From the NCBI GenBank assembly GCA_946122785.1, contig CAMGYJ010000008.1, positions 18,749,475 to 18,813,474 on the forward strand: a DNA stretch of 64,000 bases, read 5' to 3'. Of this stretch, positions 1 through 11,662 are shown piece after piece (within the stretch, counting starts at the first letter, position 1; each line of letters opens with the position of its first letter). The notes under the pieces are model-generated. The model was not told where the DNA came from. It did no database searches and saw only the letters and a program-made list of their open reading frames with translations. This DNA comes from Linum tenue. Its lineage: Eukaryota; Streptophyta; Magnoliopsida; Malpighiales; Linaceae. The translations under genes were made by a program, and so were the position numbers.

Positions 1-253
1 AGCCCAAACTAATAGTAGATAAAGATGGATAACACTTTGAATCAGAAATGGAAACAAACTCAACACAATACAAATTGATGACAAGAAATACTAATTCATT
101 TCTTCACGGTCTCCTCGGTGTTATCTTCATCATACGACTCTGAAAAAGCGGGGAACATTACTTCGTCCCAATCCATGTGAAAACCACACCCGTTATCATT
201 GTCGTACTCGTACATCCAACATCAGAAATACTTATTCGGTGGGTTGACTCCAT
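1..253. repeat. Direct repeat, copy 1 of 253 bp
   Basis: Positions 1-253 recur at 719-971 with no difference that I can see by eye. The copies are 718 bp apart and in the same orientation, so the window start may cut a longer tandem array. The flank after 253 differs from the flank after 971. Confidence 0.9.
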
Positions 254-355
254 GGTTTGTAGCAGGATGAAGGATATTTTGCCAGATGTTGGATATAATT
301 ACTAATATAAGTTCTGATTGAAAAATATATTGTAACCTCCTAGGTAAATATCTGT

Positions 356-716
356 CTTTTTGTAGACTAATATCCTTAAAGAACAGACAAATACCTTCTT
401 TATTTAAACAAATATCAGCAAATAACAAACACATATCCGAAAGACCCAGACAGATATCCTAAAGACCTAAACAAATATCCGAAAGACCTAGACTAATATC
501 AATAGAGCCCAGACTAATGTCTTTGTAGACTAATATCCTTAAAGAACAGACAAATACCTTCTTTATTTAAACAAATATCAACAAATCATAGAAAAATATC
601 CGAAAGACCCAGAGAGATATCCGAAAGACCTAAACAAATATCCGAAAGACCCAGACTAATATCAATAGAGCCCAGACTAATGTCCTTATACCCTTCTTTT
701 GTAGACTAATATCCTT
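356..716. repeat. Tandem repeat, unit about 163-176 bp
   Basis: The phrase GTAGACTAATATCCTT starts at 362, 525 and 701. It is followed each time by AAAGAACAGACAAATACC (first two units) and then by several short copies of ATATCCGAAAGACC. This gives two full units and the start of a third. Within each unit the shorter motif of about 21 bp repeats three to four times. The block lies between the two 253-bp direct repeats. Confidence 0.85.
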
Positions 717-718
717 GG

Positions 719-971
719 AGCCCAAACTAATAGTAGATAAAGATGGATAACACTTTGAATCAGAAATGGAAACAAACTCAACACAATACAAATTGATGAC
801 AAGAAATACTAATTCATTTCTTCACGGTCTCCTCGGTGTTATCTTCATCATACGACTCTGAAAAAGCGGGGAACATTACTTCGTCCCAATCCATGTGAAA
901 ACCACACCCGTTATCATTGTCGTACTCGTACATCCAACATCAGAAATACTTATTCGGTGGGTTGACTCCAT
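719..971. repeat. Direct repeat, copy 2 of 253 bp
   Basis: Second copy of positions 1-253, apparently identical. It overlaps the minus-strand pseudo-coding stretch at 814-1,139. Confidence 0.9.
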
Positions 972-1139
972 CAACAACAAGTCGTTTAGCGGCTCTCTAA
1001 CCATGGTAACAGAGTATAACACCATCATATTCGAACTCATCCACCAATCCCCGAAGCGATACTATTATTGTTTCATGGGCCTTCGGCCCCTGGGCCCTCG
1101 GCGGGCAGCCCTAACTAAGGTTGCAAGCCTTATGTGTTA
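814..1139 (-). pseudogene. Possible broken coding fragment, unrecognised
   Basis: Read on the minus strand, one frame runs from about 1,139 to a TGA at 814-816 with two in-frame stops between. The last part is acidic and aromatic (GFHMDWDEVMFPAFSESYDE) and ends in TVKK. I do not recognise a domain. The 3' half is duplicated in the repeat at 1-253. It could be a decayed terminal exon or chance. From 1,140 to 1,280 I see nothing identifiable. Confidence 0.25.
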
Positions 1140-1280
1140 GGACTTGCTAGTGTGCCAACACATGTCAACAAATATCTGTAAAGCGCAGACTAGTATCCCT
1201 TAATGACGGACTAATATCCTTCCAATTACAAAAGCATATCATGTCATCACATGTCAATATCAGATCACAACATACCATTT

Positions 1281-3326
1281 TCGAAGAGAGAAAGAGAGTT
1301 GGGTGGTTGGACATTTAATTGCATCCCTCCTTTCTATTTTTTCATTTTCTATTCCTATTTTTAATATAACACGCAGGGGCCCACTTTTTCCTTTCTTCTT
1401 CTCCCGCCCAAACCCCCTAGCGGGCCCACTTTCCCCATTTTCCTTCTCCCGCCCAACCCTCCACGCGGGCCCACCTTTTCTTTTTTGGCTGCTCCCGCCC
1501 AAAACCCCTTCCTTCTCAGCCCATCAGCCCCAATTAATAGGCCCGTGATTCTCGGCCCTTGGATTGCAGTAGTGGGGACGTGGCTCAAATCCGGCCCGTG
1601 TTAGTATCTGCTAACAGAAACACCTGTTAGCAGTTTAACTTCTGCGTGATCGAGGGGAGAAAGGAGACTCCGGCCAGCGAGATTCTCCGATATTTGTGCG
1701 AGAGGGTAAAAGTCGACTGTCGACCTTTTTTGCTGTGAGTATTTTTGTAGTTTTATGTGGGTTTTAAAGGGATTTCGGGTTGTTTCTATTTCTGATTTTG
1801 ATAGTTTGATTTGTAGGTTTCGGAGATGGCTTTGATCTAGGTGAGTTTCTCCTAAATTTGGTTTACTACGGCTGGGGAGGTTAAACTGGAAAAAAGAATT
1901 ATGTTGTTTGTGGATTGGAGTATGGTTCGCAGATCTGGTATCTTGGAAAGATGTTTGTGACGATTTTGAACCTGGGGATTTTGTGTTAATATGACTTTGT
2001 TGAAATGGATGTGCTTTTTTTTTGGGTATTTAGGAAAAATGACGATGCTGTTTTTGGTGATATCAGGCTCTATTCTAGTTCTAGAAAACAAAGGGATTGA
2101 AATAAGACATAAATAAAGGAATTGTAAACTGACGAAAAGTAAATAGCATAATTGGTAGCAATAAGTAGTCTAACTCACAAGTATAAAGTCGGCTATTGAA
2201 GGGATTGTAATTAATGAAGTAACTGTGCTTGAAATAAGTAAATACTGGAACTGAAAGTAAAATAAAGCTGAATGAGATGGACAAGTTAGTAGAGTAAATC
2301 TGGGTTTTGATTAGTTTTCAATCACTCTTATGTAGAAATCGTGACGTTTAGATGATGATGATGATGATTATGATTATGATGGATGATAGTAGCAGTGGTA
2401 ATAACAATAAAATAGAGTTAGTTTGACAAAAAAAAGACGAGTAGGAGAAGAGAATAAAAGAGTAGTAAAGGGATGATGTATCATTAGAACTGGAATATGA
2501 ACCTGGTTCTACTGATTACAGTACAGAGGCTTCTGTTTGCCTTCTACTTCTATTTGACAGAATAAAGAAGGAAAGAAAAAGTGTTTGTGTTTTTTTCCTA
2601 TTTTTCCATCGTTTCCCCTCTTCTCTGAACAGACTAAGAAAAGAAAGAAACTCTCAAATGACTAAGAAGAAGAAACTAAAACTGACAAAGGAAGAAGTGA
2701 AGTCTTTTTCCTCCTCAAAAGCCGTCCCCTTCTTCTTGAGAATTGTGCCTCTTTTATAGAAAAAAAGGCGGTGGTTTCTGGGTTCGGTCGGACCAGTTCT
2801 GGTTCGACCAGTCCGTCTGTTGGTTGGGGTCGCTTCTGAGCTGACCGGTCTGCTCTTGACCATGTGGGCTTGTCTTGGACTTGGACCTTGCATTTGGGCT
2901 TGACCGAGCATTGACTTTGGGCTGGATCTGGCATTGTGGCATGGGCTTGAATTTGGACTTTTGGCCGAAATCTGGGCTTGAACTAGGTTCATGGCTGGCT
3001 GGCTAAAGAAGAGATGGAAGGAACAAGTATTGATTGTAATTTTCATGTAGTATTTCTTATTTGTAATTTTTATTATGTTTGTAATTGTAATTAAGTAATA
3101 ATTTTAATAATAAGTTCTTCTTTATTATTATCATATTTGTGTTGTGCCAAAAGCCGAGATTGGAAGCCAATAGATCTTATTAGATCCACTGGAATGAATT
3201 CAAATAATTGTATAATCGTTAATATTCTAGATTCGCAATGGTCAATTTAATTATCTTACGACATTTCATGATTTAAGTTGGAATTTTTAGTTGGATAATT
3301 TACCCGGACAAAATGAGGTGTCTACA
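1281..3326 (+). mobile_element. Gypsy-like long LTR remnant (Tat/Ogre-like), solo or truncated
   Basis: The right end CCCGGACAAAA...GTGTCTACA at 3,303-3,326 matches the end at 47,267, and this kind of terminus is familiar from Tat/Ogre-type Gypsy LTRs. A TATA-like CTTTTATAGAAA at about 2,751 precedes a GC-richer stretch, as it does at 46,650. The left boundary is not fixed: the 1,300-1,720 pyrimidine-rich part may be LTR or older sequence. I see no primer site or coding region beside it, so it is a solo LTR or fragment. Small reading frames inside it (for example 2,654-3,046) look like chance. Confidence 0.45.
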
Positions 3327-3329
3327 GAC

Positions 3330-3474
3330 ACGAGCACCACCAACTCCCTCTTCCCTTCTTCTCCAATCTCTAGCTCTCTTGGTGAAAAATAGTCGGCCAA
3401 TCTTCCGATCTTTCCCACCAGTCTCTTCAATCCCTCCTATCGACCATCCCCAATTCCTCCATCGTCCCTTCCAA
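3330..3474 (-). repeat. Fragment of the repeat seen at 11,675-11,805, inverted
   Basis: The reverse complement of about 3,340-3,460 matches the plus strand at about 11,675-11,805 (GATGGAGGAATTGGGGATGG and onward). It lies between the LTR end at 3,326 and the outer edge of the palindrome's left arm, while its partner abuts the inner edge of the same arm. The repeat family is unknown to me. Confidence 0.75.
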
Positions 3475-3633
3475 TCTGCCTGTTATTTTTTCTTTTTGGT
3501 TGTGGGTTGTTTTCCCACATTTTAAACCGTTGTCGTTGGACCTGTTGGGTTGGTGGGCTGCACCTCTTGTGTGGCCTTCAGACTCTTCTTTTTACTTTAA
3601 TTTAATGCAGTTATCACCTTCATCAAAAAAATG
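3475..3633 (+). mobile_element. LINE 3' end, truncated by the palindrome edge
   Basis: About 155 bp match the 3' end of the full LINE at 29,397-37,385, ending in a short A run at 3,627-3,633. The flank after the A run (AGCATGCAAACATCAG) is the same integration site as in the right arm (ATCATGCAAACATCAG in mirror). So this is the same insertion, duplicated, rather than a second LINE. The rest of the LINE is missing on this side. Confidence 0.85.
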
Positions 3634-5528
3634 AGCATGCAAACATCAGTGCTTGGAGCCCTCAAATCTCGAGATTTGGACAGCGGACTAGGCTCCAAGC
3701 ACACACATATAAGTTCCAATAAAGACAAAGCACCCCCCCCCCCCACACACACACTTAAGTTCGACATTGCCCTCGATGGAGCAGAGGGAAGGGGAACGAT
3801 GTCACCAGGAAATGATGAGCGGGCACGGTGACTAGAAGGCATACCAGTCAAGAGCAGGGGACTGGAAGGGGACCAGACCAGTCCGAGGCGTTTTTCTCCC
3901 TGATTTCAAAACACGGGCGGACAGGGATCGAAACACGGCCGTGTTTTCAACCCATGGCGCCCATGTTTTTTAGTGCGAGGTTGTGCAGTGTTAATGGCAA
4001 AACACGGGCAGACAGGGGAAGAAACACGGTCGTGTTTTCAACCCCAGGCGCCCGTTTTTTACTGTTGAGCCTGCCTCTGTACAATCTCAAAACCACGATT
4101 TCAAACAGCCAAACCCCATTCGTGCCCCGACTCGAAAAATACATAGCCACAGATGAAAATACATAGCCTACACCACGATTATCTATTATCTCGAGGGACT
4201 CGGTTTAGTGAGAGTGATTGTAAGAAAAAGCAGTAAGAAAGCAGGAAATTGTTCGGTTTTCAAAAGCAAGAGAAGAGTCACTTGGGACTGAGTCCCCCTA
4301 GCTCCTTAGTTAGGTACAAGTTGTAATTTCCTTTGGTTGATTTATTGTTGATTTAGCTGCGGAAGATCCGACAGTAGTTTGGAATCTCTTAAGCTGACCA
4401 AGCCCTCTCAGACAGACTAACTGGCGGGCGACTAGCCCTCACCGTGATAGACTACTAAGGCAATTAACACAGAACTCCACTACTGTAATTCGATTCCAGT
4501 GCAAAGCCGTGAATCGATTAACTCTTGTATAATCAATTCACTACTACCGATTGAAGAAGCTCTAACAACCTATTCAGATTCTATTTATCACAGGTTGATG
4601 CAGGAATCAAGAGAAGTTGATCAGAATTCAATTGACTCAATAAACACACCTCAATCGATTATAATCAAACAGTGTCTCAATCCAAAAGTCATTTCAATCA
4701 AGATCCCTAACACATGGAACTAGGGTTCTTTATACCCAAGTGAGAGAAAGGTCTACTCCATAGAGAGAGAGAGAGAGAGAGAGAGGAAAACAGAATTCAA
4801 AGGAGTCATACTCATAAAGATGGAAATAATCTGCTCTGTGATGTCAATCTTCCCTCCAAGGATGAAATCCAAGCTTGATTGATGAAACCCAGCTCCAAAA
4901 TCAACCCTAGGGTTTGTTCTTGCACTTTCTCTCTCTAGGACTCTGTTTTTGCTCTAAAAAGTCAAATCTCCCCCCTTTGGCTCGAATCTGCCTCTTTTAT
5001 CTCAATTCTGGGCGAAACACGGTCGAGGATATGGCTGTGTTTAACTTTGTCCGCCCGTGTTCTGTCCTCACGTGGGGAAGTACATGCTCGCGTCGAGTAA
5101 AACACGGGGGTGTCCTAGGAGTGACACGACCGTATTTCAGAACAGCTGCGCCCGTGCTTTGGACTCCTCTGCAACAGTCACCAAAGAGCTCTTGGCATAA
5201 ACAACATGGGTTGGGGACACGACCGTGTTTTTTGTCAATGGCGCCCGTGTTTTCTCCTTGCATCGATTAAGCTCGCGCACTAAAAAGCACTGGTGTGCCC
5301 CTCAGTGAACACGGCCGTGTTCTGGAGTAGTCTGCCCGTGTTTTGCCCCAGCTTCACTGAAGACCTCCAAATGCCCCGAAATTCGTGCCTAGCCCTTCCT
5401 TCGACGCCTGAGACCTTAAATGTGAAAAAATAGCACAACCCAGCGTAAAATAGGCCAAAGATATACGACTACGAGCCGCAAACGGATAAGAAATAAGGGT
5501 GTAAACATGTGCAAATACATCGTTATCA
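3634..5528 (-). mobile_element. Gypsy (Athila-like) LTR plus adjoining noncoding internal DNA
   Basis: On the minus strand the LTR starts TGATAACGATGTATTTGCAC at 5,528 and runs to about 4,165. Beyond it lie internal noncoding DNA and a C/CA-rich run (3,729-3,753) that corresponds to a polypurine-type tract. The same LTR start is seen at 27,489 and 38,164. Repeated ACACGG/CCGTGTT and CGGGCG blocks are typical filler of this family. A (GA)n microsatellite lies at about 4,763-4,790. No gag or pol is visible, so short frames here are chance. Confidence 0.75.
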
Positions 5529-6140
5529 ATCTCCATGATGATTTTCCTTCTTTTCTCTTGTGTTTTCCTCTTTCCTGGCATGGAGTAGATCATTTTTCAC
5601 TTGGATGTTTGTAAACTCTAGCTACAATTATGAGAATGTTTGTATGGATTGAATGTTTGATGTGTGGGTGTGTTTTAATACAAGGTTATGAGGTATTTTC
5701 ATAAGATTGAGCATGTTTGTGCATTTCAATGTCTTATGCCATTTTAACCTAGGTAGAGTTAAATCTCCTTTTTGAAGATACATTGGTAGCTTGAATCGGA
5801 TTCCCTTGGCTTATTGACCGAGAGAGTGATGTTTGTTCACTAGTTGCATTTACCACACATGAGCATTCGATCCGACTAATCATGATTGTTAGCTAGGGGG
5901 AGCAACACCTGGGTGAAGCCTTCTCAACTAGAGTCAAACACATTTACTTTCCAAATTGATTTAACCTTAGATCGTAGTTTTCACCAAAAACCAACCGCTA
6001 GATAATGTTTCAAACAATTGAAGTAGGGGTAGATGGAGCGACCCGGGTTGATATTTAAACATACTTTCCCTATATTGCATCCAATTAAGGTTTATACTTG
6101 GGCCTTAATTGGAATTTTTAGTGTGATATTTGGGACGAGT
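5529..6140. mobile_element. Gypsy-derived noncoding DNA, left-arm copy
   Basis: Mirror match to 26,711-27,488. The left copy lacks about 170 bp found at roughly 27,070-27,240 in the right arm. Parts resemble 47,268-47,535 and 53,734-53,860, so it belongs to the same broad LTR family. No coding potential. Confidence 0.6.
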
Positions 6141-6826
6141 CACTTCTCATGTCATTTTTGGTGTTTCTTTGTTGGCCAGTGTTGAATTCGTGGTGTTGGG
6201 CAGTGCATAAACGCATTCAATACCACGGTCCTGCTCTTCTTAGCCAATTCAGAGCTCAAGTGGCAGAATGGGAATCGGCTACTTCCCCCTTGACATTGCA
6301 GCAAGGAACGGCGAGACAAGATGCTCTTGTGGCATCCGACGAACAATCCAACACTTAACCTTGGTGTTGAGATACATGCCCGGATGAAGGTATTCTGGTA
6401 TGTTTTGATGGGGCTTGGAAGGAAGGCCAGGGTGGGGATATTGGCTTTGTGGTTTTCACAACATCTGGGGAGTTGCATTTTGCAGTTGGTAAACATTATC
6501 CAGATATCACAGATGCTTTCACAATGGAATTATTGGCCTTAAGAGATGCTGTTAATTGGTGTCTAGTGCATGATTTTTTTATTGTGAACTTCTGTGGTGA
6601 TTGCCAAACACTGATCCGGTGAGTTCGAGAGCAAGATTCTTCTCACAACATCAGCAAACACATCTTGGAGGAGATTCAGTTAGCGGCCCATGGCTTCATT
6701 TCTTTTTCTTGTTCTTTTACTCCTAGATTGTATAAGAGGGCTGCCCACTTAGTGGCTTCTAATTCCCTTTCATCGACAACTCGAATTTTTGTTTACTGTC
6801 GCGTCTGGTTACTAAGTGTCTTTTAA
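6141..6826 (+). pseudogene. Decayed LINE-type RNase H domain (left-arm copy)
   Basis: In one frame from about 6,403 to 6,826 the translation resembles the plant RNase H-like domain found at the end of many LINE ORF2 proteins. It has FDGAWKEGQGG (first Asp), AFTMELLALRDAVNW (Glu), NFCGDCQTL (Asp position) and KRAAHLVASN (last motif). There is at least one in-frame stop (near REQDSS) and the upstream part (6,150-6,400) shifts frame. It does not belong to the LINE at 29,397-37,385, whose 3' part ends without an RNase H domain. A mirror copy lies at 26,020-26,710. It is not expected to make protein. Confidence 0.7.
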
Positions 6827-7089
6827 TATCTATATTGAACTCTATCTTTGTCGAAGGACACAACAAACTCTATCTATCTAGTCAGTAGGGGGTGTTTAAA
6901 TGAAGTGGTTACCCTGGTAACCGTTTTAACCGGTAATATATGGATAATTTAGTTTGGTTATTTTGGTTAATTGGTTTGGTTAAATTTTTTAGCTTGTTTG
7001 GATTAGGTGGTTTGGTTTCAGACAGTGTGGCTACATCAAATCAAATTAACCAGTTAAGTAATTTACTATATATCTTATATATATTATAT

Positions 7090-7497
7090 GGTGGCTACAT
7101 CGGTGCACTCGCTTTTTTGGGTGCATTCAATGCACCCAACTCTAAAGTTAGCGATAGACATCAAATGTTGAATTTTAACTAGTAACATTAGTATAATATG
7201 ATGATATAATAAAGGATCACAACTAATCAATCAGTTACCTAAACCCCTAAACCTTCAATTTTGAACACCAACCCAAAATCCCAAAATGTGAACTCTAAAC
7301 CTAAATCCCTAAATCCTAAATCATTCAGATCAAAGTACATATTTAATGATTTTTTTGGTAAATTCATGGGTTTCATGTCTATCATATCACAAGTAATGAT
7401 TGGCATTCTTTTGTCATGAATCGCCTACTCAAAATGACGATTATGAGGCGGGTGCACTGAATGCACCCAAAAAAGTGAGTACACCGTAGACACCACC
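7090..7497. mobile_element. Mutator-type MITE, 408 bp, with 9-bp target duplication
   Basis: Imperfect terminal inverted repeats of about 50 bp begin GGTGGCTACATCGGTGCACTC on the left and, read inward, GGTGGTGTCTACGGTGTACTC on the right. The 9-bp direct repeat ATATTATAT flanks it at 7,081-7,089 and 7,498-7,506, as expected for Mutator-like elements. There is no coding region. The partner in the right arm keeps only one end (25,547-25,759) with the same flank, so insertion predates the palindrome. Confidence 0.88.
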
Positions 7498-8906
7498 ATA
7501 TTATATATACATACATAATACTTTGCATAACCACTCAAGAGTCAAACGCTTCCTCCCTTTTAGGCTCATAAAATATAAAGCTCAATATTATTCCTGTAGT
7601 GTACATTTTTATTTGTAGACTGTAGACCACAACATATGGACGCCTAATTTAGATAAAACTCATACATCATGTTGGATGAAAACTTGAAAGGAAGATCTTT
7701 TCAGCCTATGATTATTGCTAAAAGACTAAACCAAATCACATAAACACAATAATTCATTAACCCATACCATTGCATATATTTTGTTTGGTGATAAATCTAT
7801 TGACTATAAGATAATTGTATTAGTTGCATGTACGTATATTAAAGATTAACTATATATGAATGGATTGTTATGTTTTATTCATTATATAAATTGCGAATTG
7901 ATGTATTAACCGAAAATTTTTCTCACTTAATGATAATATGATATTATATTAGTTAATCTGGTTGACCAATCAACCAAACCAATTAAACTTTAGTTTGGTT
8001 AATTTGAATGTTGTATTAGTTTGAAGGGTTTGGTTATGATCAGAGGCGTAGCTAGCACAGAATGAGGGGGTGCCAATGCACACCCTTGCTTTGGGCTTAA
8101 CAAAGGGAAAATAGATGTTTGTTGGAGAGAGCCCATTAAAACTACACGTGAACTTGTCGACTTGGACGTTTAGGAGTTGAGGCATAAAATTATTAAAACA
8201 AATAATTTTATACAAAAAGTAAAAGATAACAAACCAATCAAGAAATCAAATTCCTTCCAGGCTTCCAATACAAAGATAACCTATAGGTAGCATCACCCCA
8301 TCCCAATTGACCAATTTTTCATTATCGCTGCCCCTACCCGTAGGTAGAGATTGTCCTGGTGGTTTCTTATTGTTATTGTCCCCAAACTAATTGAGTTTTT
8401 TCAATTGAATATTTTGTTACTCATTTTTTTTAAATATGTAGCTTTACCATGGTGAAATTTTGATAAAAATGGTCAAAACAACTCCAAATGTTCAATGACA
8501 TGAAATTGGTTCCTCAAATGCACCTACATTTAACTCTAACTTGACTACACTAGTACTGTCATAACAATCTCTCCCGGTAAACCATTTTAAGCTTGGCTTT
8601 AGATCTAGGAAAAGTGAAATTAATAAAGTTATTTTTTTAAATCGACATGATTATAATATTGTATTACATGATTAATAGAATTTAGTAATTACGATAGTAA
8701 CCATTTGAACACCTCTAGTCCATAACATAAAACAAATAGATCCATCCTCGTTCCCTCATAGGGAGGAAGAAGAAAAAAAAGACATCTCTGCCCAGGAGAA
8801 GAAAAAAGAAGACCATTTTTTAGTGTAGGTGCAATAGTATAATTAAGTTTCTCAATCTTAATTGAACATGCACACATAGGTCAAAAGCCAAAAAACCGTG
8901 GAGTCT
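7498..8906. other. AT-rich intergenic DNA downstream of gene A
   Basis: I see no gene. Positions 7,507-8,474 have no right-arm partner. TAGGGGGTGTTTAAATG at about 6,891 and, on the opposite strand, CTAGAGGTGTTCAAATGG at about 8,720 could be ends of an hAT-like element spanning this part, but I find no matching 8-bp duplication. Positions 8,516-8,518 (AAA) are the empty counterpart of the CACTA insertion site in the right arm. Confidence 0.5.
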
Positions 8907-8912
8907 TTTATT
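8907..8912 (-). terminator. Poly(A) signal of neprosin-like gene A
   Basis: AATAAA on the minus strand, 58 bp after the stop codon. Genes B (18,213) and C (63,692) have the same signal in the same context (GAAATAATAAA). Confidence 0.7.
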
Positions 8913-8969
8913 GTTTCAGCAAAGAGAACAATAAGCAGATCGACAACTTATTATGCGTGCGTCAAAAAT

Positions 8970-10888
8970 CTATTCATTATTAGAAGGACTACTATTGCCA
9001 CCGAAGACAATAATCCGCTGGAAAATATCTCCATGATTTCCCTCATCTATCAAAGAATAATTTTTCGGACTACTGTTGTAACGTTTCAATGATGGAGGAT
9101 CGTAATCAACTCTCTCCTGGTCGTTTATGACGGTAACTTGGATGCCATAGCAATCATAATCGAGCCTCTGAGCTACAGGCACATAACCAGCACCCATCTG
9201 CGGAGGAGCAACTCCCGCTGGACTATAAACTTCTCCTCCCCAATCTATGTAATTCGCAAAGCTCGACAGTCCCGTGAATATCTTCTGTGGCCAGGTTCCA
9301 ACGGTTGCATTAATGATTCCTATTTGTAGAAACCAATTTCCGTTTGCGGGATCCTTCAAGAAAACAAAAAAAAAAAACACAACTCTTAAGTTTTGTCTTT
9401 GAGAAAAACTCGATGCTTCACAAATGATTATTCATAGATCATTATATGATAATATCTACCTTGCGTACGAACACCTTCTTTTCGTATGTTGTTTTCCCGG
9501 GTGTAGAGTATGGTTTGAGAAGCAAATCCAGAGGTATGTCTGTCCTCAGGATTATAAATCCGGGGCAGTAGGTGTTATAACAATTCGAATTCTTGGTCTT
9601 GATCACAAGAAGGGGAAAATCAGTTGCATATGAGTGAACTTTCTTTCTCATATATAAATGGGCGAGGAAAAATCATAAGCCTTTGCTGATTTTTTTTTTA
9701 ATAATTCTTCTCATTAAACAAAACTTACAGTTGTGTATATGAAGAGTCGAGTCCCACCATCCGGGTATAAGCTTGGATTAACCTAGGCACACATAAATAC
9801 ATGAGTATTTAAGATTTTAATTGCATCATGACACAAAATAACAGACTAAATTATCGATGGTGTTTGTACGGTTTACAAATTTATTAATGACACCACAAGT
9901 ACTTACCGTCCATCCTACCGCAATACTGTCAGGACCGTTTTGAAATTTGACACGACTGGCACTGTATTGAGTTTTTCCAACTTGAGGATGGTACACACTA
10001 GTTATCATTCCACCTCCATAATATCTTTTTGACTCTTGTGTCCGGAGGATAGCAAACTGTATACAGGAACATTTTCAGGTAACGAATTTAATTAAAAATG
10101 AATTGTGACTAGATCTACTGGCTAGAAAGCAGTCAAATCACTACATATTGAATTATGAACATAGTCATGTTTTGCTGTTTGAAAAAACCTAGGGAAAGTG
10201 TTGATAACTTACTTCACGACCACCTTGATTTGCATCTGTTGAAATATTGTGAGCTAGTTTAGCAGCCATGTTCGTTCTAATAAGCTCCTTTCGTTCCATT
10301 TTCCTTATTGGTACGGTGTTTGATGGGCATCCTTTACCATTTACCCATATATCAAATGGGTCGATGTCAGAAGCATCCATATCAACCTTTTGGCTTGAAG
10401 CCCGAGAAGGGATCATCTGCCAGAAAATTTAGAACATACAACTCGTCTCTTGAGCAATAAGTACTATATATATATATATATGAGATGAAAATTAACTAAG
10501 ATAGAGAAAATAATTGAGCATAAGACGATTTATTACACCATACTTGGAACTCATACTTTCGGTCCTTCAATAAAGGATGATCGAAGGCTGGTTGTTCGTA
10601 GAAATCCACACAGTCATATGTGTCACCGTATTTTGTCTGTTTTGAATCAAAGGAAAAAAAGAAATCAAGAAACTTAATTGTAAGATATGACGATGGAACT
10701 CCAAAAATACTAATGAGAGTTTTCTTGATTACCTGGATCGTAGTAACAGCGGGTTTGCTCAAACGTTTCAACTGCCTTCTCAAGTTTAGTTTCTCCGTTG
10801 CTGACAACTTGTGGCACCAAACTCCATAGTGGTCCAATGCAGTAAACCAAATCAGCGTCAAAACTATCACAGCAGCCCATGGCGCCAT
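8970..10888 (-). CDS. Secreted neprosin-domain protein, copy A (seven exons, 392 aa)
   Basis: Exons on the minus strand: 10,888-10,733, 10,636-10,544, 10,416-10,213, 10,056-9,907, 9,782-9,729, 9,597-9,460 and 9,353-8,970. All introns are phase 0 with GT-AG ends; exon 2 ends in A before GT instead of the usual G. Residues 1-25 form a signal peptide (hydrophobic VIVLTLIWFTAL), so the protein is probably secreted. Residues 45-90 match the neprosin activation peptide (DCVDFYEQPAFDHPLL), followed by GKGCPSNTVPIRK and the neprosin domain with CYNTYCPGF, DPANGNWFLQIG and DWGGEV. Neprosin of Nepenthes is a prolyl endopeptidase with two catalytic Glu residues 109 apart. Here the first position is Ala197 (SIAVGW) and the second is Glu306, so activity is doubtful. 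Sequons NIS, NAT and NSS suit secretion. It differs from copy B at about 17 residues. Confidence 0.9.
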
Positions 10889-10978
10889 ATCTACTGACGA
10901 GAGAGCGCCTTAGAACGAAAGCGAGAATGTGGTTATAATTTTCTCTAGACGAAGTTATTCTAGTACGTACGGACTTGC

Positions 10979-10992
10979 TAATATATATATAC
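10979..10992 (-). promoter_or_regulatory. TATA box region of gene A
   Basis: GTATATATATATTAGCAA on the minus strand, about 100 bp before the start codon. The same element with the same 3' context (TAGCAAATC or TAGCAAGTC) lies upstream of B and C. The mirrored 5' flank shared with B extends to 11,662. Confidence 0.6.
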
Positions 10993-11662
10993 AAAACCTT
11001 GTAGTAGGTAGAGAGACGAATTAAGGATGTCAAGAAAACAAATAATCGTATTAGGTTAACTATTTTGAGAGATGTGAAGATCTATTGGCTGGTTGTGATC
11101 GGAAAGAAAAGATGGTAGTGCAGTTACGTGACAACTGGAAATGAAAATATGGTAATTATATAAATGCATAGTGTAATCGCGTTCCCATTCCCTTATTCTT
11201 CTTACCTTTATTCGGGATTAAATGTCTTCCAATGGTAAGAATTATATTAAGTATAATAAGTAATAACTGATACTTTCTTTGCCGAAAAAATATGTCAGAT
11301 TCTCACAAACTTGCAAACAATATATACGTACTTAATTTTTGTTTCTAATAAGTTGGTGGTTTTCTTTATATATTGATTTGCACATAATTTTTTACTTTTT
11401 TTTTATTTTTTGTTTAAGCAGCTTTGAAGTTTGAATTGGTAATTTATAGGAAAGATGAATTTGGTCATGGACATGTCCGCTCAATGGCGGAGCCGGGAAT
11501 TTTATATAGAGGTTTCCTCTTTCAAAAATTAACTAAATAATTAAATAATTTTAAATTAGAAAATATCTAACTAATACAAGTTACAACAAAAGTCTATGGC
11601 GTGTTACAAAATATACTCAGTGTCTGGATGGCTCAACAAATATCTCCATCTAACTATACAAA

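Larger units (their letters stand above)
3475..11662. repeat. Left arm of a large imperfect palindrome
   Basis: This arm is the reverse complement of 15,459-29,551 apart from insertions and deletions. Matching segments are 3,475-7,302 with 25,547-29,551 and 8,475-11,662 with 15,459-22,997 (less the CACTA element). Positions 7,303-8,474 have no partner; the right arm has a Gypsy remnant there. The inner boundary is sharp: homology stops at ATCTCCATCTAACTATACAAAC in this arm. The outer boundary lies inside LINE 3' sequence. Gene A, a MITE and an RNase H fragment lie within. Confidence 0.9.

Noticed and set aside
1260..1588. Overlapping open frames on both strands in pyrimidine-rich DNA
   Set aside because: Composition effect; repeated CCCGCCCAA/GCGGGCCCAC phrases and no domain.
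4914..5270. 118-codon frame and its antisense partner
   Set aside because: Built from the repeated ACACGG/CCGTGTT blocks of a Gypsy LTR.
6888..8725. Possible hAT element with ends TAGGGGGTGTTTAAATG and CTAGAGGTGTTCAAATG
   Set aside because: The ends resemble each other, but I find no 8-bp direct repeat outside them. They may belong to two different elements.
9138..9329. Plus-strand frame opposite exon 7 of gene A (and its mirror at 17,796-17,987)
   Set aside because: Antisense shadow of a conserved exon, with no start context and no independent evidence.
10496..10888. Single open frame running from exon 1 through intron 1 into exon 2 of gene A
   Set aside because: The 96-bp intron has no stop by chance. 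Copies B and C show the same GT and AG borders with introns of 98 and 255 bp, so the spliced model is preferred.
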